Shown here: positions 17,761 to 28,003 of the stretch, piece after piece
Layout of the letters: each line of letters opens with the position of its first letter
How positions within the stretch are numbered: position 1 is the first letter of the stretch
Origin: Daphnia carinata
Lineage: Eukaryota > Arthropoda > Branchiopoda > Diplostraca > Daphniidae
Assembly (NCBI RefSeq): GCF_022539665.2
Contig: NC_081338.1
Coordinates: 310,001-374,000 of the forward strand
Direction of reading: 5' to 3'
Length of the DNA stretch: 64,000 nt
Made by a program: the position numbers and the translations under genes
Notes under the pieces: generated by a model
What the model saw: the letters and a program-made list of their open reading frames with translations, nothing else
Databases searched by the model: none
Told to the model about the DNA's origin: nothing

Positions 17761-18910
17761 CCTCTGTTTGGCTAGCTACGATATCTATTTCTACGTTATC
17801 CTCGTGGATGTAGGCGACGCAAAGGCGTGACAGACAATGGGCGTTTTGGTGCACACGGCCTGGCCGGTATTTAATTTTGTAATTGGTACCGGCTAATAAG
17901 ATCCCAAAGAAGCCCAACTGCCTAATCTGCCGTTGTTGTCTTTCTGTTCCTCCAACCACTGAAGGGGGCGGTGATCGCTAATCACCGTATGGTTTATCTA
18001 GTAATGGTTTATCTAAATGGCTTCTAATGGGTTATCTAGTAAGTAGTGTCGGAAATGCTTAATAGAGAATACAACGTCTAATGCCTCTTTTCAACTGTGG
18101 CGTATTTTTGTTCAGCCGGTTTTAATTACCGGCTGGCGTATGCTATGGGTTTTTCTACACCATTGTGTATCTGTGAAAGGACAGAACCTTCGATGAACAA
18201 TAAAAATTCGAAATCAAAATTAGGGCAGGCTAATAGCGGGGGAGTGATTAAACATGTGCGGAGTTTTTCAAAAGCTGTTTGGTCGTTATTAGTCCAAACG
18301 AAGGGCTTGTTTAATGCATCTTTATGGGCTTTTGTGGTCAGTGGTTGGGCAATAAAAGTAGTAGAAATAATATGCCCAAGGTAATTTACTGATTGCTTCA
18401 TAAATTGACATTTCTTTAGTTTTAATTTGAGTCCCGCGTTTTTAATTAAAGAAAAGACTTCTCGAATGTCGCAATGAACAAGTATATGGTTCATTAATCG
18501 CTGGAAGATAGCCGGCGCATTACCCAATCCAGAAGGCATTATAATGAATTTGTAGAGATTATTTTCTATGATAAAGGCAGTTTTTCTTTAGATGATTCTT
18601 CTAGCTCGATCTGCCAATAGTCTGAAGCCAAATCCGAAGTTGTAGACAATTTCTTTCCGTATAGTCGGTGTAGAGTGCTATCAATTCACGGAAGTGGATA
18701 AGCGTCTTTTTTTGTTAAATTATTTAGTTTCCTATAGTCGATGCAAAAACGCATTCCTCCTGTTTTCTTAAATACCAAAATTACTGGTGCTGCCAATGGG
18801 GACGTTGAATGCCTTATTACCTTTGCTTGCAACATTTCTTTTATCTGTTTCTCTAATTCCTCTTTTTGGCCTTGGCCTGTACGGTAAGGTCGAAGTCGAA
18901 TAGGTCCTTT
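17761..18910 (-). pseudogene. Gypsy-B RT and RNase H, broken
   Basis: Recognisable parts are LKLKKCQFMKQSVNYLGHII, the NAPAIFQRLMNHIL segment and the RNase H start (FEFLLFIEGSVLSQIHNG). Relative to Gypsy-A, about 85 bases carrying the YLDD catalytic motif are deleted at about 18474. Another deletion of about 140 bases removes part of the connection region at about 18357. Several single-base indels are visible. No enzyme activity is possible from this copy. Confidence 0.85.
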
Positions 18911-19165
18911 TCACTCAGTGTAGATGAAGTGTGTGATTAAACCTGTACTTCCTAACCCAGAATCTTTTGTCGCGAATAAGTCGGTAAATTCGTTGAGAAG
19001 TGCCACCAAAGGTTTTTTATATTGGTGTTCTACATCTGGTTCGGGTACGCACTGTTTGTCCGGAGAATTCGCCTGAGAAGCAGACTCTTGACCTGATGAT
19101 ACTTTGCTTATCAGTTGATAAGAGAGTTCTACCTCTCCTAGGGAACTATCTCTCGGCAGAGTATG
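18911..19165 (-). pseudogene. Gypsy-B protease-RT linker, distal part
   Basis: The translation contains LSYQLISKVSSGQESASQAN, PEPDVEHQYKKPLVALLNEF and TDLFATKDSGLGS, collinear with the C-terminus of the Gypsy-A protease-region frame (53133-53350). The gene is interrupted at 19165 by a TIR element and resumes at 20275. Confidence 0.85.
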
Positions 19166-20274
19166 CCCAGACAACACGCCTGGTTTTTTTTCGGGATAAA
19201 AGCCGTCTTTTCGAAACCGAATTGTAGGACCGGAAAAAGACAGCTTTTATCAGGCCCAGACTGGTTCTTTTTTGCCAAAACGTGCGGTCCGAACCGCAAT
19301 AAAAGATACGTTTTTTATCGGGCCTAAACTAGGCATATTCCACGACCTTACGCGGTTCGAAACGCTGTGAAAAAGACGGCTTTTACTGGGCCGAAATCAG
19401 GCTTTTTAACCAAAGTACACATGGTCTGAAACCCAGACAACACGCCTGTTTTTTTCCGGGATAAAAGCCGTCCTAAAAACCTTATATAGGACCGGAAAAA
19501 GAAAGCTTTTATCGGTCCCAAACTAGGCACATTTCACGACTTTATACGGTTTTAAACCCTGTGAAAAAGACGGATTTATGCCTTATCAAAAAGTTTACGA
19601 GAATCAAGCTATTGAAATAAGTGTAAGCTAAAATAAAGGGAGTCAGGAAAACATATACATTAATTTAGCATAAGAAATGCTCCAAACAAGCATTAGTTAT
19701 GATAGGACTTAAATATCAAATAATTCATTTCCTTAAAAAATTTTAAAATCATACCTCAGTTTGGAAAAATTTTGCATAATTGGGTTAATTACATTTGATG
19801 GGAACTAGGGTTTACTTTAATTTCGACTACATCTTTATGTTTTTAAAATCCTGTTTGGGATCTGTTGTCGAAAAAAACTTAAGTATTTTCCTACATTTCT
19901 GTTAAATTGCTCGGGAATACTAGCATTATCATGTGTAGAATGGTCTAGTGGAAAGAGCATCTGAAAGTAGTGCGGGAGACCCGAATTCGATTCCAGCCAC
20001 GGTAATCTTTTTTCACTTTGCCTTTAATGTACGGGCGGGCAAAAAACTTTTATTAGCCCAACAAAAGACGTCTTTGGGCCTGACCAAAAGACGTCTTTAA
20101 GACCACGTCACGGTACAAGAACCCTACAAAAGACCGTTTATAACCCAGGTTTGGCGGTCATAAATACCAGAATTAGTCGATTTTTGGCCCATTCTGGGAC
20201 GTTTTTAATACGGTATGCACCGTCCCGTTGACTAGGAAAAAAGACGTCTTAAAGACGGAAAGGTGCTGTCTGGG
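19166..20274. mobile_element. CCCAGACA...TGTCTGGG TIR transposon with 2-bp TSD
   Basis: The 1109-bp insertion starts CCCAGACAACACGCC and ends GGTGCTGTCTGGG. Flanks read GAGTATG and TGTGCCC, while Gypsy-A is uninterrupted at GAGTATGTGCCC (about 53345). The target duplication is therefore TG, 2 bp. The interior has a duplicated left end (CCCAGACAACACGCCTG again at about 19435), several AAAAGACGTCTT or AAAAGCCGTC motifs and a tRNA-like segment (19934-20004). No transposase frame is present. Ends and duplication length resemble those of the CCC...GGG elements at 1536 and 37774, though the TIR sequences differ. Confidence 0.85.
19934..20004 (+). tRNA. tRNA-like segment inside TIR transposon
   Basis: An A-box-like TGGTCTAGTGG (19941-19951) and a B-box-like GAATTCGATTCCAG (19983-19996) are spaced as in a tRNA gene, with the common arm-like ending CCAGCCACGG. 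The intervening bases could hold an anticodon arm, but the acceptor stem pairs poorly. It is probably a tRNA pseudogene or tRNA-derived promoter cargo, not a working tRNA. I assign no isotype. Confidence 0.45.
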
Positions 20275-20800
20275 TGTGCCCTATTAGATTTATTTTTCAC
20301 GACGATCTGATATTTCCCTTTATCTTTTCTAGCATTTATAAAATTGCCTATAAATATTCGCTCAGGTAAATCCATACTCTGGGAAAACAAAAACAGAGAA
20401 TGTCCATGTAATCACCATTTTCCTTAAATGTGGCCTCTACAACTTGAGAATATCTGGGGGCAATTAAAACACTCTTTAGCAACCAAGGTCATTGCTATTT
20501 TAACTGTCGGCTCTTTGCTTTTCGGCAATAAACCTTCCTGCTTGATTTTTTTATTACTTCCTGGTTCGTCACGTGCAAGAAATATAGTTTTAGAGCGGCC
20601 ATCAAAAATAAACTCGTGTTTGTCTGCGGAGTCCAAACCCAATATACGTGCTTCAGATATACCATTCGTGACGATAAATTCTTGGTGTAGTATATTGGCG
20701 CCGTAAACCATAGGTAGGGAAACTATCCCTAACGTGAACAATTTCTTATTGTGCACATCGTATAATTCTACGTCGGACTCAGTGATTTACTGAATGCTGT
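20275..20800 (-). pseudogene. Gypsy-B protease region, active site deleted
   Basis: The frame at 20424-20756 reads MHNKKLFTLGIVSLPMVYG, then ILGLDSADKHEFIF and KTIFLARDEPGSN, collinear with residues after the active site of the Gypsy-A protease frame. About 150 bases present in Gypsy-A between SESDVELYD and the gag-pro boundary, which include the DTGA motif, are absent at about 20783. The aspartic protease is therefore dead. Confidence 0.85.
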
Positions 20801-20959
20801 AATTTTTGCGACTGATGTAACATTTCGGGGCTTACTGACCTATTTTCCGACGACCCTACTCTATGACCAGCCCTTATTCGTTCCCCTGATTCATAGAGTC
20901 ATTAGTTTCGTCGGGCCTTATTAAGTTTCTCTTATTGGAACAAAACTTTGCTATATTCC

Positions 20960-21950
20960 CCCACTGTGGCAAATGTAACAGGTAGGTGGCGTGCCTGGTG
21001 TTGACTGCCGTTTTAAATATCGAAAACAAGATTCGATGCTATGGTTAGTGAGACCGTAGTTGGAGCACCCTACGTCGTTTTGCATTCACCTCTTTTGTTG
21101 GGCAGGTTGCTGACCTGAGATATTTTCGTCGCCTTGGCCGAAGGCGTTTGTGCATGGCTGACGGAATCCTCTCGTTTGGCCTTGGCGAGTGAAAGTATTG
21201 CGTGGGGCGGGGCTTGAGAAACTGACTTGCTTCGATGGGTTTGGGGAATAATTGGAGTTGCTTCTTATTGGATGCGGATTCCATTCTCTTGGCGGAGGTT
21301 TGTTCGCATGAGGTTGCCGAGATTCGTAATGACATCCGTTAGGCGATCGATTTCGTTGTTTAAATTAGGAGATGTGTTTGTGTCTTGTCGAGTGAGCTCC
21401 GTGGTGGCTATCTTCGGGGTAGAGGCGATTGAGTTAATGTGGTCACTTTGTTTTTCGATTGCTTGTAGTATCGCTGTTTCGTTTTGTGTATTAGTCACTG
21501 CATTGGCAAAAATGCGTTTGTACTTTTCTATTGTGTCGTTCATAGAGAGTTTTTAATCTATAGGCTTAACTTAAAATTTTTCTTTTGGTTTCCGTTGAAT
21601 TTCTACGAACTGGCTTTGGTAAAAGTTGATGTCTTCGGAACCGTGGTAATTTTCTTGGAAGAGTTTTTTAATATCTTCGTACTCGTAAGTATCGATGGAT
21701 TCCAAGATATTCTGCAATAAGTCGTAAGCTTCGCTTGACATTTTAGTTGACAGCATGCTAATTATTTCGGAATTGGTTTCCGGTTGGACATATCGACGAC
21801 GTTGTCGAAAAGTTTGATCCAACGATCGAAGCGAACGGCGGGACTCCCCGAAAAATTTTGGAGTAGATTCAGCATGGTGGTCGCTTCCCTGCCTTTTCGT
21901 TGTTCGGTTTTACGGTAAGTATTTGATGGTAATGCCATTTCTTGATTGTG
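20960..21950 (-). pseudogene. gag: Gypsy-B gag: capsid and zinc knuckle
   Basis: In order on the minus strand: a capsid-like segment (NFSGSPAVRFDRWIKLFDNV), EIISMLSTKMSSEAYDLLQN with YEYEDIKKLFQENYHGS, a linker from MNDTIEKYKRIFANAV to NLGNLMRTNLRQENG, and a single knuckle-like NHSIESCFRY in which the second Cys codon has become Tyr. At least three frameshifts separate the pieces. The block from SSEAYDLL to about NSIAS is missing from Gypsy-A. Confidence 0.8.
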
Positions 21951-22011
21951 CTGGGCCCTTGTTTTCTTGAATAACTGCTCTTGGTCTGCGATCTTCTTGG
22001 TGGGTGAGTGG

Positions 22012-22859
22012 TCACCGTGGTATCCCCAGGCGCTTGTTTTTCCTTCGGTTCTCTGATAGTCCGCCCCCTTCGGATATGATGTGTGTGTTTTGTTTTTGGA
22101 TTACAGGCTGAGCTCGGTTAGTAGCAATCCCGATAGTGTAAGGGTTTTGTATTTCCTGTGGCGGATAATAAACTGGTCGGTTTGTATTTGGATTACGAGA
22201 AATTGAACTTTGGCCTTCACTGACGGCGAGAGAACTGTAACGCGGCTGAGCTTCAACAGGGGTTTGATCAATTGTCTGATTCTGGTACAGAATAGCGTGA
22301 TTGCTATCTGATACTTTGTGTTCAGAGTCGTTGTAAGGGTTCCGAGTGGTTGTATAAGAGAGTGAATTCCCTGGCGTGTCGTAAGATTGGGATTGGCTTG
22401 CTTCCAAAGCACTTGTGTGTATGTCTGCGCTGTTTGCACGAATTGACCCGTTACTTTGATGAATTCGATGATTGATTTGATCTCGTTTGAGGCAGCGGTC
22501 ACAAATGCACACAAAAGGGCTATCAGATCGTTCGCTTGCTGTTGCGTGGCTTTTTGGGATTCCGGAAGTTTCGTCTTCCCTACGAGTTTGGTTAATTTGC
22601 GCAATAGGTCGGAAAAGTGAGGTGGAAGTGGGAAATGGGAGAGTTGGTCGCAAATCTCCAGATATGCACGCTGAATGGCCTGTCGAAGAGAGTGGATATG
22701 TTGTTCGGACGGGATTTCCTCTAGTGTCGTTGTGATATAGCTGATTATTGCACTGGCTTGCGGATATGCTGGGCGTATACGTTGTAATTCCTGCCAAAGT
22801 AGATGGGCGTATTGTTTGTGTAATGTCACGATCCTTGTCGTAATAGTCCACTTTTCCAT
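22012..22859 (-). pseudogene. gag: Gypsy-B gag middle region, two overlapping open frames
   Basis: Two different frames are open across nearly the same bases. The 252-residue frame (22101-22859) looks helical and protein-like: ELQRIRPAYPQASAIISYIT, EQHIHSLRQAIQRAYLEICD, and a coiled-coil-like SNEIKSIIEFIKVTGQFVQT. The 279-residue frame (22012-22851) is Ser/Thr/Asn-rich and continues the upstream Gag frame (DILAALSQHSNAIG). Both frames are also open in Gypsy-A where the segment survives (55241-55500). The first frame shows slightly fewer substitutions between copies. This may be a dual-use region, a frameshift site or an old indel. Confidence 0.6.
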
Positions 22860-23015
22860 GCGTTGGTATGGTCTTTAGGGGAAATTCGATGATATCGTTG
22901 CTCTCTTCGTCTCCGCCGATAGCGTTGCTGTGTTGGCTTAGAGCTGCAAGGATGTCGTTGATACCGACGTAAGGTACAAAAGGTATAGAATTGTTAATGA
23001 CTTCTGTGGTAGAGT

Positions 23016-23813
23016 TCAGCGTGTGTGAATATTTGCCAGTGGAGTGTTGGTATTTGGTGGTGCAATGTGGAGGGAAGCGACTAACTCTAAGAATGAATCA
23101 GGAGTGGTAGGAGATGGATATGGAGTGTTAGGATTTTTGTTTGTTGCTAGGCCTCCGCCGACAGTTTCGTCCATGTGATTGTCTACTAAATCGTGGTGGT
23201 CCATGATAGTTTCGTGGTTTCCTATGATGATCTTCTTGACCGGTCGGTCAGTGATAGTTTCTTCTAGTGCCGAGTTATTAATCGGGACGTTGCTTTGTGT
23301 TTGGCCTGCTTCGTCAGTTACTAGGCGGATTTTTGAGGTTTCGCTTATGATACGTGGTTCGGGAATAGAGGCGGTCTGTGTCGCCGGGACAATAGGGCTT
23401 AGTTCGGTAGCTATGGTTTCTATCTTAGTATACTCCCCGTGAGGAATTTCGCAGCTTATTGATGAATTAAACTGTTCTGTCGATTTATTTGGTGAAAAGA
23501 AATTAGCAATTTTATCTACAAAAGACAGGTTTGTTCTATCGGTGTCTTGGACATGTATCCGCTTGGATCGTATAATAGCCTCGGGGTTATCTACTTGACT
23601 CAAGGGTACGTAAGTGAGTGTAGAACGGGTAGATCTCTTTCGAAAGGGTAAGGGGTTGAAGGTCATATCAGTGTCAGACTGAGTTAATTCAGTTGCGGAA
23701 TTTGGGTTATCAAAAACTTTCGTGAAAATGTCATCAGATTTGCTAGCTTTTTGGATAAAGGTTCGTTTTGTCTTAGGCTTAGCACCTGTATACAACGACA
23801 TTGCTGAGTTCAA
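23016..23813 (-). CDS. gag: Gypsy-B gag N-terminal region
   Basis: The frame encodes 265 residues from the first ATG after the primer-binding site: MNSAMSLYTGAKPKTKRTF, RSTRSTLTYVPLSQVDNPEA, then NLSFVDKIANFFSP. It is Ser/Thr/Asn-rich with no zinc motif and is collinear with 55803-56468. It probably represents a matrix-like N-terminal region of Gag or a leader protein. It stops at a frame break that is absent from Gypsy-A. Confidence 0.75.
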   Translation of the reverse strand: MNSAMSLYTGAKPKTKRTFIQKASKSDDIFTKVFDNPNSATELTQSDTDMTFNPLPFRKRSTRSTLTYVPLSQVDNPEAIIRSKRIHVQDTDRTNLSFVDKIANFFSPNKSTEQFNSSISCEIPHGEYTKIETIATELSPIVPATQTASIPEPRIISETSKIRLVTDEAGQTQSNVPINNSALEETITDRPVKKIIIGNHETIMDHHDLVDNHMDETVGGGLATNKNPNTPYPSPTTPDSFLELVASLHIAPPNTNTPLANIHTR

Positions 23814-23830
23814 ACACCGCTGCCACCAGA

Positions 23831-24579
23831 TGTAAAGGAGGACACGACGTTGTCACGTTTGCCTCCAATACTGAAAAATAAAACTAGATGCTACTCACAA
23901 TGCCGTGTATAGGTCAGCACAAGACAATACGTGTTTGATAGAATAGTCGTGTATTAAAATACCACAAGTAGTTAACTGAATGAACAGATCGGAAGATAAA
24001 GAGCCTACAGCTGCTCATAAGGGGCATATGCTTACTTGGGCATATGCTACGAAGGAACGACTAAGACAAACATCGAAATGTTACCAAGAGGGAAAACTTA
24101 CGCTTCAGCTGGCGAGGATGAGGTAGCGGCTCGAAAGGAACGCTGAAGGTCTACTTTAGATAGATCTCTTCCGAATTAACTAACTACTGCGAGTTGTCGA
24201 TGGCTTTTTATATGATAACAATCCACAGTGAGAGCCATACGGGACAGTGTTAAAGGATAGGCGGCAATATCGGGCGGTATCGGGCGACTTTGGGCACAAT
24301 GGAGAGGTAGAGGCGGGAAAATTCGGGCGGTATCGAACGAATTTGGACGATAGCTAAAAATCGGTCGGCCGGTTTTAGGCCATTTCGGGCAATTCCCCAC
24401 AAACCAAAATAAATCTATTTTTAGCCAACGTGCCGAGACATGTCTTCGTTATTTATTATATTCTTAAGGGAGTTTTAAAACTAGGTTAGTAAATGAAGGC
24501 TTTAAGTAACAAGGGCTACAGGTATAAGATTCTAGTCTATTTGAGAAAGGAAGGCAAGAAAGGGCTTCGCTAGACGATT
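23831..24579 (-). repeat. Gypsy-B 5' LTR, last bases lost
   Basis: The 749-bp LTR begins TGTAAAGGAGGACACGACG in plus orientation and matches the Gypsy-A LTRs. It ends at CTAGACGATT, lacking the final CGTTACA seen in the other copies, where the lead-in of satellite array 2 begins. Just inside (ending at 23828) the sense strand reads TGGTGGCAGCGGTG, two bases from the LTR, a fitting tRNA primer site. Confidence 0.9.
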
Positions 24580-25135
24580 TAAAAATGGATGCTGCTTATC
24601 AGATGTAGACTACAACCAGTCTAAATACATTTTTAAAAAGTCCTGTAACAAATGGGTAGGTGCGTTGGGCTCTATTAAACGAAGGGGTAGTAAGTCGGAT
24701 TGTTTTTACAGAAGGGGTAGGTGTGTCAGGGTGTATTAACCGCAGGGGTAAGTGTGTCACAGTGTATTAACCGCAGGGGTAGGTGTGTCGATCAATTTCC
24801 AGTGAAGGAGTAGAAATGTCGATCTGTATTAATCGAAAGGGTAGATATGTCGGACTATTAATCAAAGGGGTAGGTGTGTCGGACTGTATTAATCAAAGAG
24901 GTAGGTGTGTCGGACTGTATTAATCGGAGAGGTAGGTATGTCGATCAGTGTTCAGCGAAGGGGTAGGCTTGTCGGTCTCAGTTAAACAAGTGGGTAGATA
25001 AGGCTTTTAAAAAATAAATTTTTAAAGGGGTAGTTGTGACGGGAGCGTTTTCTAATTTCTTATTGGGTACATATGTCGGGGTAGCTTTGACGGGAGATGT
25101 TTTTCCATTTTCTGTAAGGGTAGGTCTCTCGACCT
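24580..25135. repeat. Satellite array 2, ~33-bp GGGTAGGTGTGTCGG units
   Basis: About 13 units similar to array 1 run from about 24650 to 25000 in the same orientation. The same lead-in (TTTAAAAATGGATGCTGCTTATCAG in two overlapping words) and lead-out (GTGACGGGAGCGTTTTCTAA, GGGTACATATGTCGGGG) bound them. The left edge joins a truncated Gypsy LTR and the right edge joins gene X of the same Gypsy family on the opposite strand. Confidence 0.85.
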
Positions 25136-25537
25136 GGATGTCACTACCGACACCGACGAAATGATACCCGTTCCCCGTCGGAAAAGATGGGCGAGAGCCT
25201 CACGGACGATGACCTGGATAGCTATTTCGTCAACCCCAGCACCACGGAACGCGTCACCCACGACGCATTCGGCAACCCGGATTGGGGAAAGATCTTGGTG
25301 CTGGAGCGCTACAGGGTCGCCTCAAGGACGGCACCAGCGGAAGGATGTGGACGCCGTACGGCCTTATTCAATGGAATAGCTCCGTACCGAGTTCATCACG
25401 AGGGCAAGGAAGGCGTTGGCGGCTCCACACGGCGATCCCCCGGCAGCCAGCCAACGATGGCTGCCTACGGCCAGGGAGACACTTCTACTCATTGTTTGTA
25501 TTTTTTTTCTAAAAATGTAAATGTACAAATTGAGCGT
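25136..25537 (+). pseudogene. Gene X copy 2 (tail-anchored protein), frameshifted
   Basis: This is homologous to 49407-49913. In order: a TDTDE/SPSEKMGES region, LTDDDLDSYFVNP, FGNPDWGKILVLERYR, RLKDGTSGRMWTPYGL, and a C-terminus reading QRWLPTARETLLLIV then IFFLKM. At least two frameshifts (near 25175 and 25320-25390) break it. Where Gypsy-A has stops, this copy keeps sense codons (Trp in NPDWGK, Lys in RLKDG), so the gene is a real ancestral protein. It is followed after about 100 bases by a glycoprotein fragment, the same order as in Gypsy-A. Confidence 0.8.
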
Positions 25538-25639
25538 AATAACAAACACAACAAAAAAAATCTCTCAACTTTCTTTTTGCTCCATAAAACAAACGGAAAC
25601 AAATAAAAAAAAGGTTAAATAAAATAAAATAAAATAAAA

Positions 25640-26210
25640 TGACTCCCTAGACATCAACATCCGGCAAAACACTAGGGTCCAATATCTAGAAGATGCTGTC
25701 ATCTTCCACGAAAACGAGCTCTTCCGAATCGTCCAGAGCATACAAAATGCGACCAATGACGCGCCAAGCACGCACAAGCTGTTTCAACTGCTCAATACAA
25801 TGGATGGTTGGCAGCCACACAACTGGGCCTCCGTCAGTGCATGAAACTGATCGCAACCGGAAACATCGTCTCAGCCATTCAATGCACTCCCACAACGGTT
25901 ACTTTCACGACAGACATCACCATTTGGGGGCCGCAGCCGCGGTTCGAAAAATTCTACTATCGGCCGATCCGGTTGGGAATTCACAGAGTTCACGCCATGC
26001 TACTGGGCCGGGGGAATCGTTAATTTCAACGATAAGCCTCATGGTTCTCGCAATAACACATGGCAACTGGTCGAAGCATCCGTCTTCGTCCCGTAGCGTG
26101 ATCTGGCCGAAGCTTTCCGATACCAAGACGTCGATTTCCTTAAATACCAGCATCAAACCAATCCGGCATACACAGATACCCCGATTAGCCCAATGGATGT
26201 TATGGCCGTG
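25640..26210 (+). pseudogene. Viral-type glycoprotein copy 2, internal fragment
   Basis: This aligns with the middle of the Gypsy-A glycoprotein, starting at SLDINIRQN and ending near the SPMDVMA segment before the transmembrane helix. Frameshifts and a stop are frequent. The signal peptide and N-terminal half are deleted; the left junction lies in an AAAATAAAAT tandem stretch (25611-25639). The 3' end is cut by the fold-back element at 26211. This copy is not linked to any pol on its own strand. Confidence 0.8.
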
Positions 26211-28003
26211 GAGGTCGGAGAAAAAGGCCCAGACGAAAAAGGCCCGCAAAAAAGGCCCAGACGAAAAAGGCCCAGACGAAAAAGGCCCACTTTTTTCCAA
26301 ATTTAAAAGTGGGCCTTTTTCTCCGTTTAATTTCCATGTTCCTACAAACTTTATATTTGTTTCCAAAATATATTTCCAACCTCTTATTCCGTGGAAAGTG
26401 GAATGTACATAGGTTGCTGAAACCGTTACCTTCTATAAGGTTTACCGAGATCAAACAATGTTAGCATATGTACGCTAGTTAGCCTTTGATTATTTATTCG
26501 TTAGCAATCTGATTTCGGATTATGCTAGTATTTATATATTGCTAATATCCCGTTTAATAAAGTTCATTTTTCACAATTTTGGTTTATTGAACTACTATCG
26601 CTTTTTTAAATATAATACAAGAAATAAATGTTTTTCGCACTTAGCCTTGTTCTGTCCACCCTCTTTCATTATTCCCCCAACCCCCAGTCCATCTCCCTTA
26701 TAACTTCTTTTTGTCGATACTTATGACATAGGTAAAGACCACTGATTCGTTGTTAATACCGAAACTGAATGAGTTCCGCGGGGCTTTTGTGGTTGTTGGG
26801 AAAAAAGATATGTTAACACGAAGACCTGTTTATTATTATTAACATTTTATTAATAATCTTTATAGGAATAATGTAACAAACTTAAACTATCGTCTGAGGC
26901 AAGGACAAAAGAAAGAATATTGTAATTCAAAATTGATTCTCATACCTTTTATTTCCTTATCAGATTTTCAATTCTTTTCACAATTACAAAGAGCCAAATA
27001 AATATATTAAAATCATAACCTACTGCTATAACTATGCCAGGCGGTGACTGCCAACTGTTATCTTGGAGCGCTTTTCACCAAAGCAATAAATAGTTCGAGC
27101 AAAACTGGAATATTCAATTTGCGTAGGAACGTCTATAAGTCAAATTTAAAAAGTTAATGCGTGGCTTTTGTTAAACAGCAATCTTTTGTTAAAGAATAAC
27201 CTCACCTTTAGCCCGAGAGAACCATCTACGTCTCTGGTAAGAACTCGCGTTTTTCCAGCAATGATAAATGATTTTTTACGTTCTTCGTGTCTTGTTTTCC
27301 CCTTATGGACATTTTCAAGCGGCTTTTGGTTACCTTATTCACATCACATACTACAGTGAAATATAAGGAAGCTTTGCACTTGACGTTAACAAAGCTACTA
27401 ACAATTACAAACCAATTTAGTTTATTTTCTACCATGAAGGGCTTTTTTTATGTCTTTATTAGTGGAGACACTAATAAACCTTTTACAATGAATCTACCAT
27501 TTTTTTTCTTCAACATTTCCAAGATCATGAAGCATGCCACTGTATTTTTTATAAAAATGTATTACGACATGGCTTGCACATGAAAGAACATGAGTTTAGC
27601 TCATCAATGAGTCGGTATCAGTACTTCATACGATAAATTTTCCTTTTTTTGATTTGGTTTAATTAGCAATGGATAAATACTAACATAATCGGAAATCACT
27701 AGCGAATCAATAATCAAAAATTAACTAGCGCACATACGCTAACATTGTTTGATCTCGGCAAACCTTATAGCAGGTGACGGTTTCAGCAACCTTCGTACAT
27801 TCCAAATTCCAAAGAAAAGTAGGTGGGAAATATATTTTGAAAAAAAATGAGGTTCTTACGAACTTGGAAATTGAGCGGAGAAAAAGGCCCAGTCCAATGG
27901 AGAAAAAGGCCCACTTTTGAATTTGGAAAAAAAGTGGGCCTTTTTCGTATGGGCCTTTTTCGTCTGGGCCTTTTTCGTCTGGGCCTTTTTCTCCGCCAAT
28001 CAA
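26211..28003. mobile_element. Fold-back element with GGAGAAAAAGGCCC inverted arms
   Basis: The left end carries GGAGAAAAAGGCCCAGACG repeats and a local hairpin around TTTAAAAGTGGGCC. The right end (27878-28003) is its inverted counterpart with repeated GGGCCTTTTTCGTCT. The inner arms are also inverted homologues: about 26330-26480 versus 27725-27880, sharing AACATTGTTTGATCTCGG and AATATATTT words. The ~1.15-kb centre (26560-27640) has no recognisable gene; two 60-98-residue frames there show no motif. It terminates the glycoprotein fragment on the left. Confidence 0.7.

Larger units (their letters stand above)
16584..24579 (-). mobile_element. Gypsy-B: decayed, 3'-truncated envelope-family Gypsy
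   Basis: This copy parallels Gypsy-A (45782-57232) from the 5' LTR (right) through gag, protease, RT, RNase H and integrase. Collinearity breaks at 16584 within the integrase C-terminus (Gypsy-A about 50584). The Pol tail, X gene, glycoprotein and 3' LTR are missing, and a satellite array begins there. Several deletions relative to Gypsy-A remove key motifs. A TIR transposon (19166-20274) splits the protease-RT linker. It is clearly inactive, and the two copies complement each other: Gypsy-B keeps gag portions lost from Gypsy-A. Confidence 0.9.

Noticed and set aside
25693-26412. 239-codon plus-strand open frame over the detached glycoprotein
   Set aside because: It is in a frame different from the glycoprotein homology and runs into the fold-back repeat. 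Its Ser/His-rich sequence matches the off-frame reading of Gypsy-A.
27168-27583. Possible transposase frames in the centre of the fold-back element
   Set aside because: I checked both strands and found no DDE, THAP or other transposase motif. Sizes are what chance allows in AT-rich DNA.
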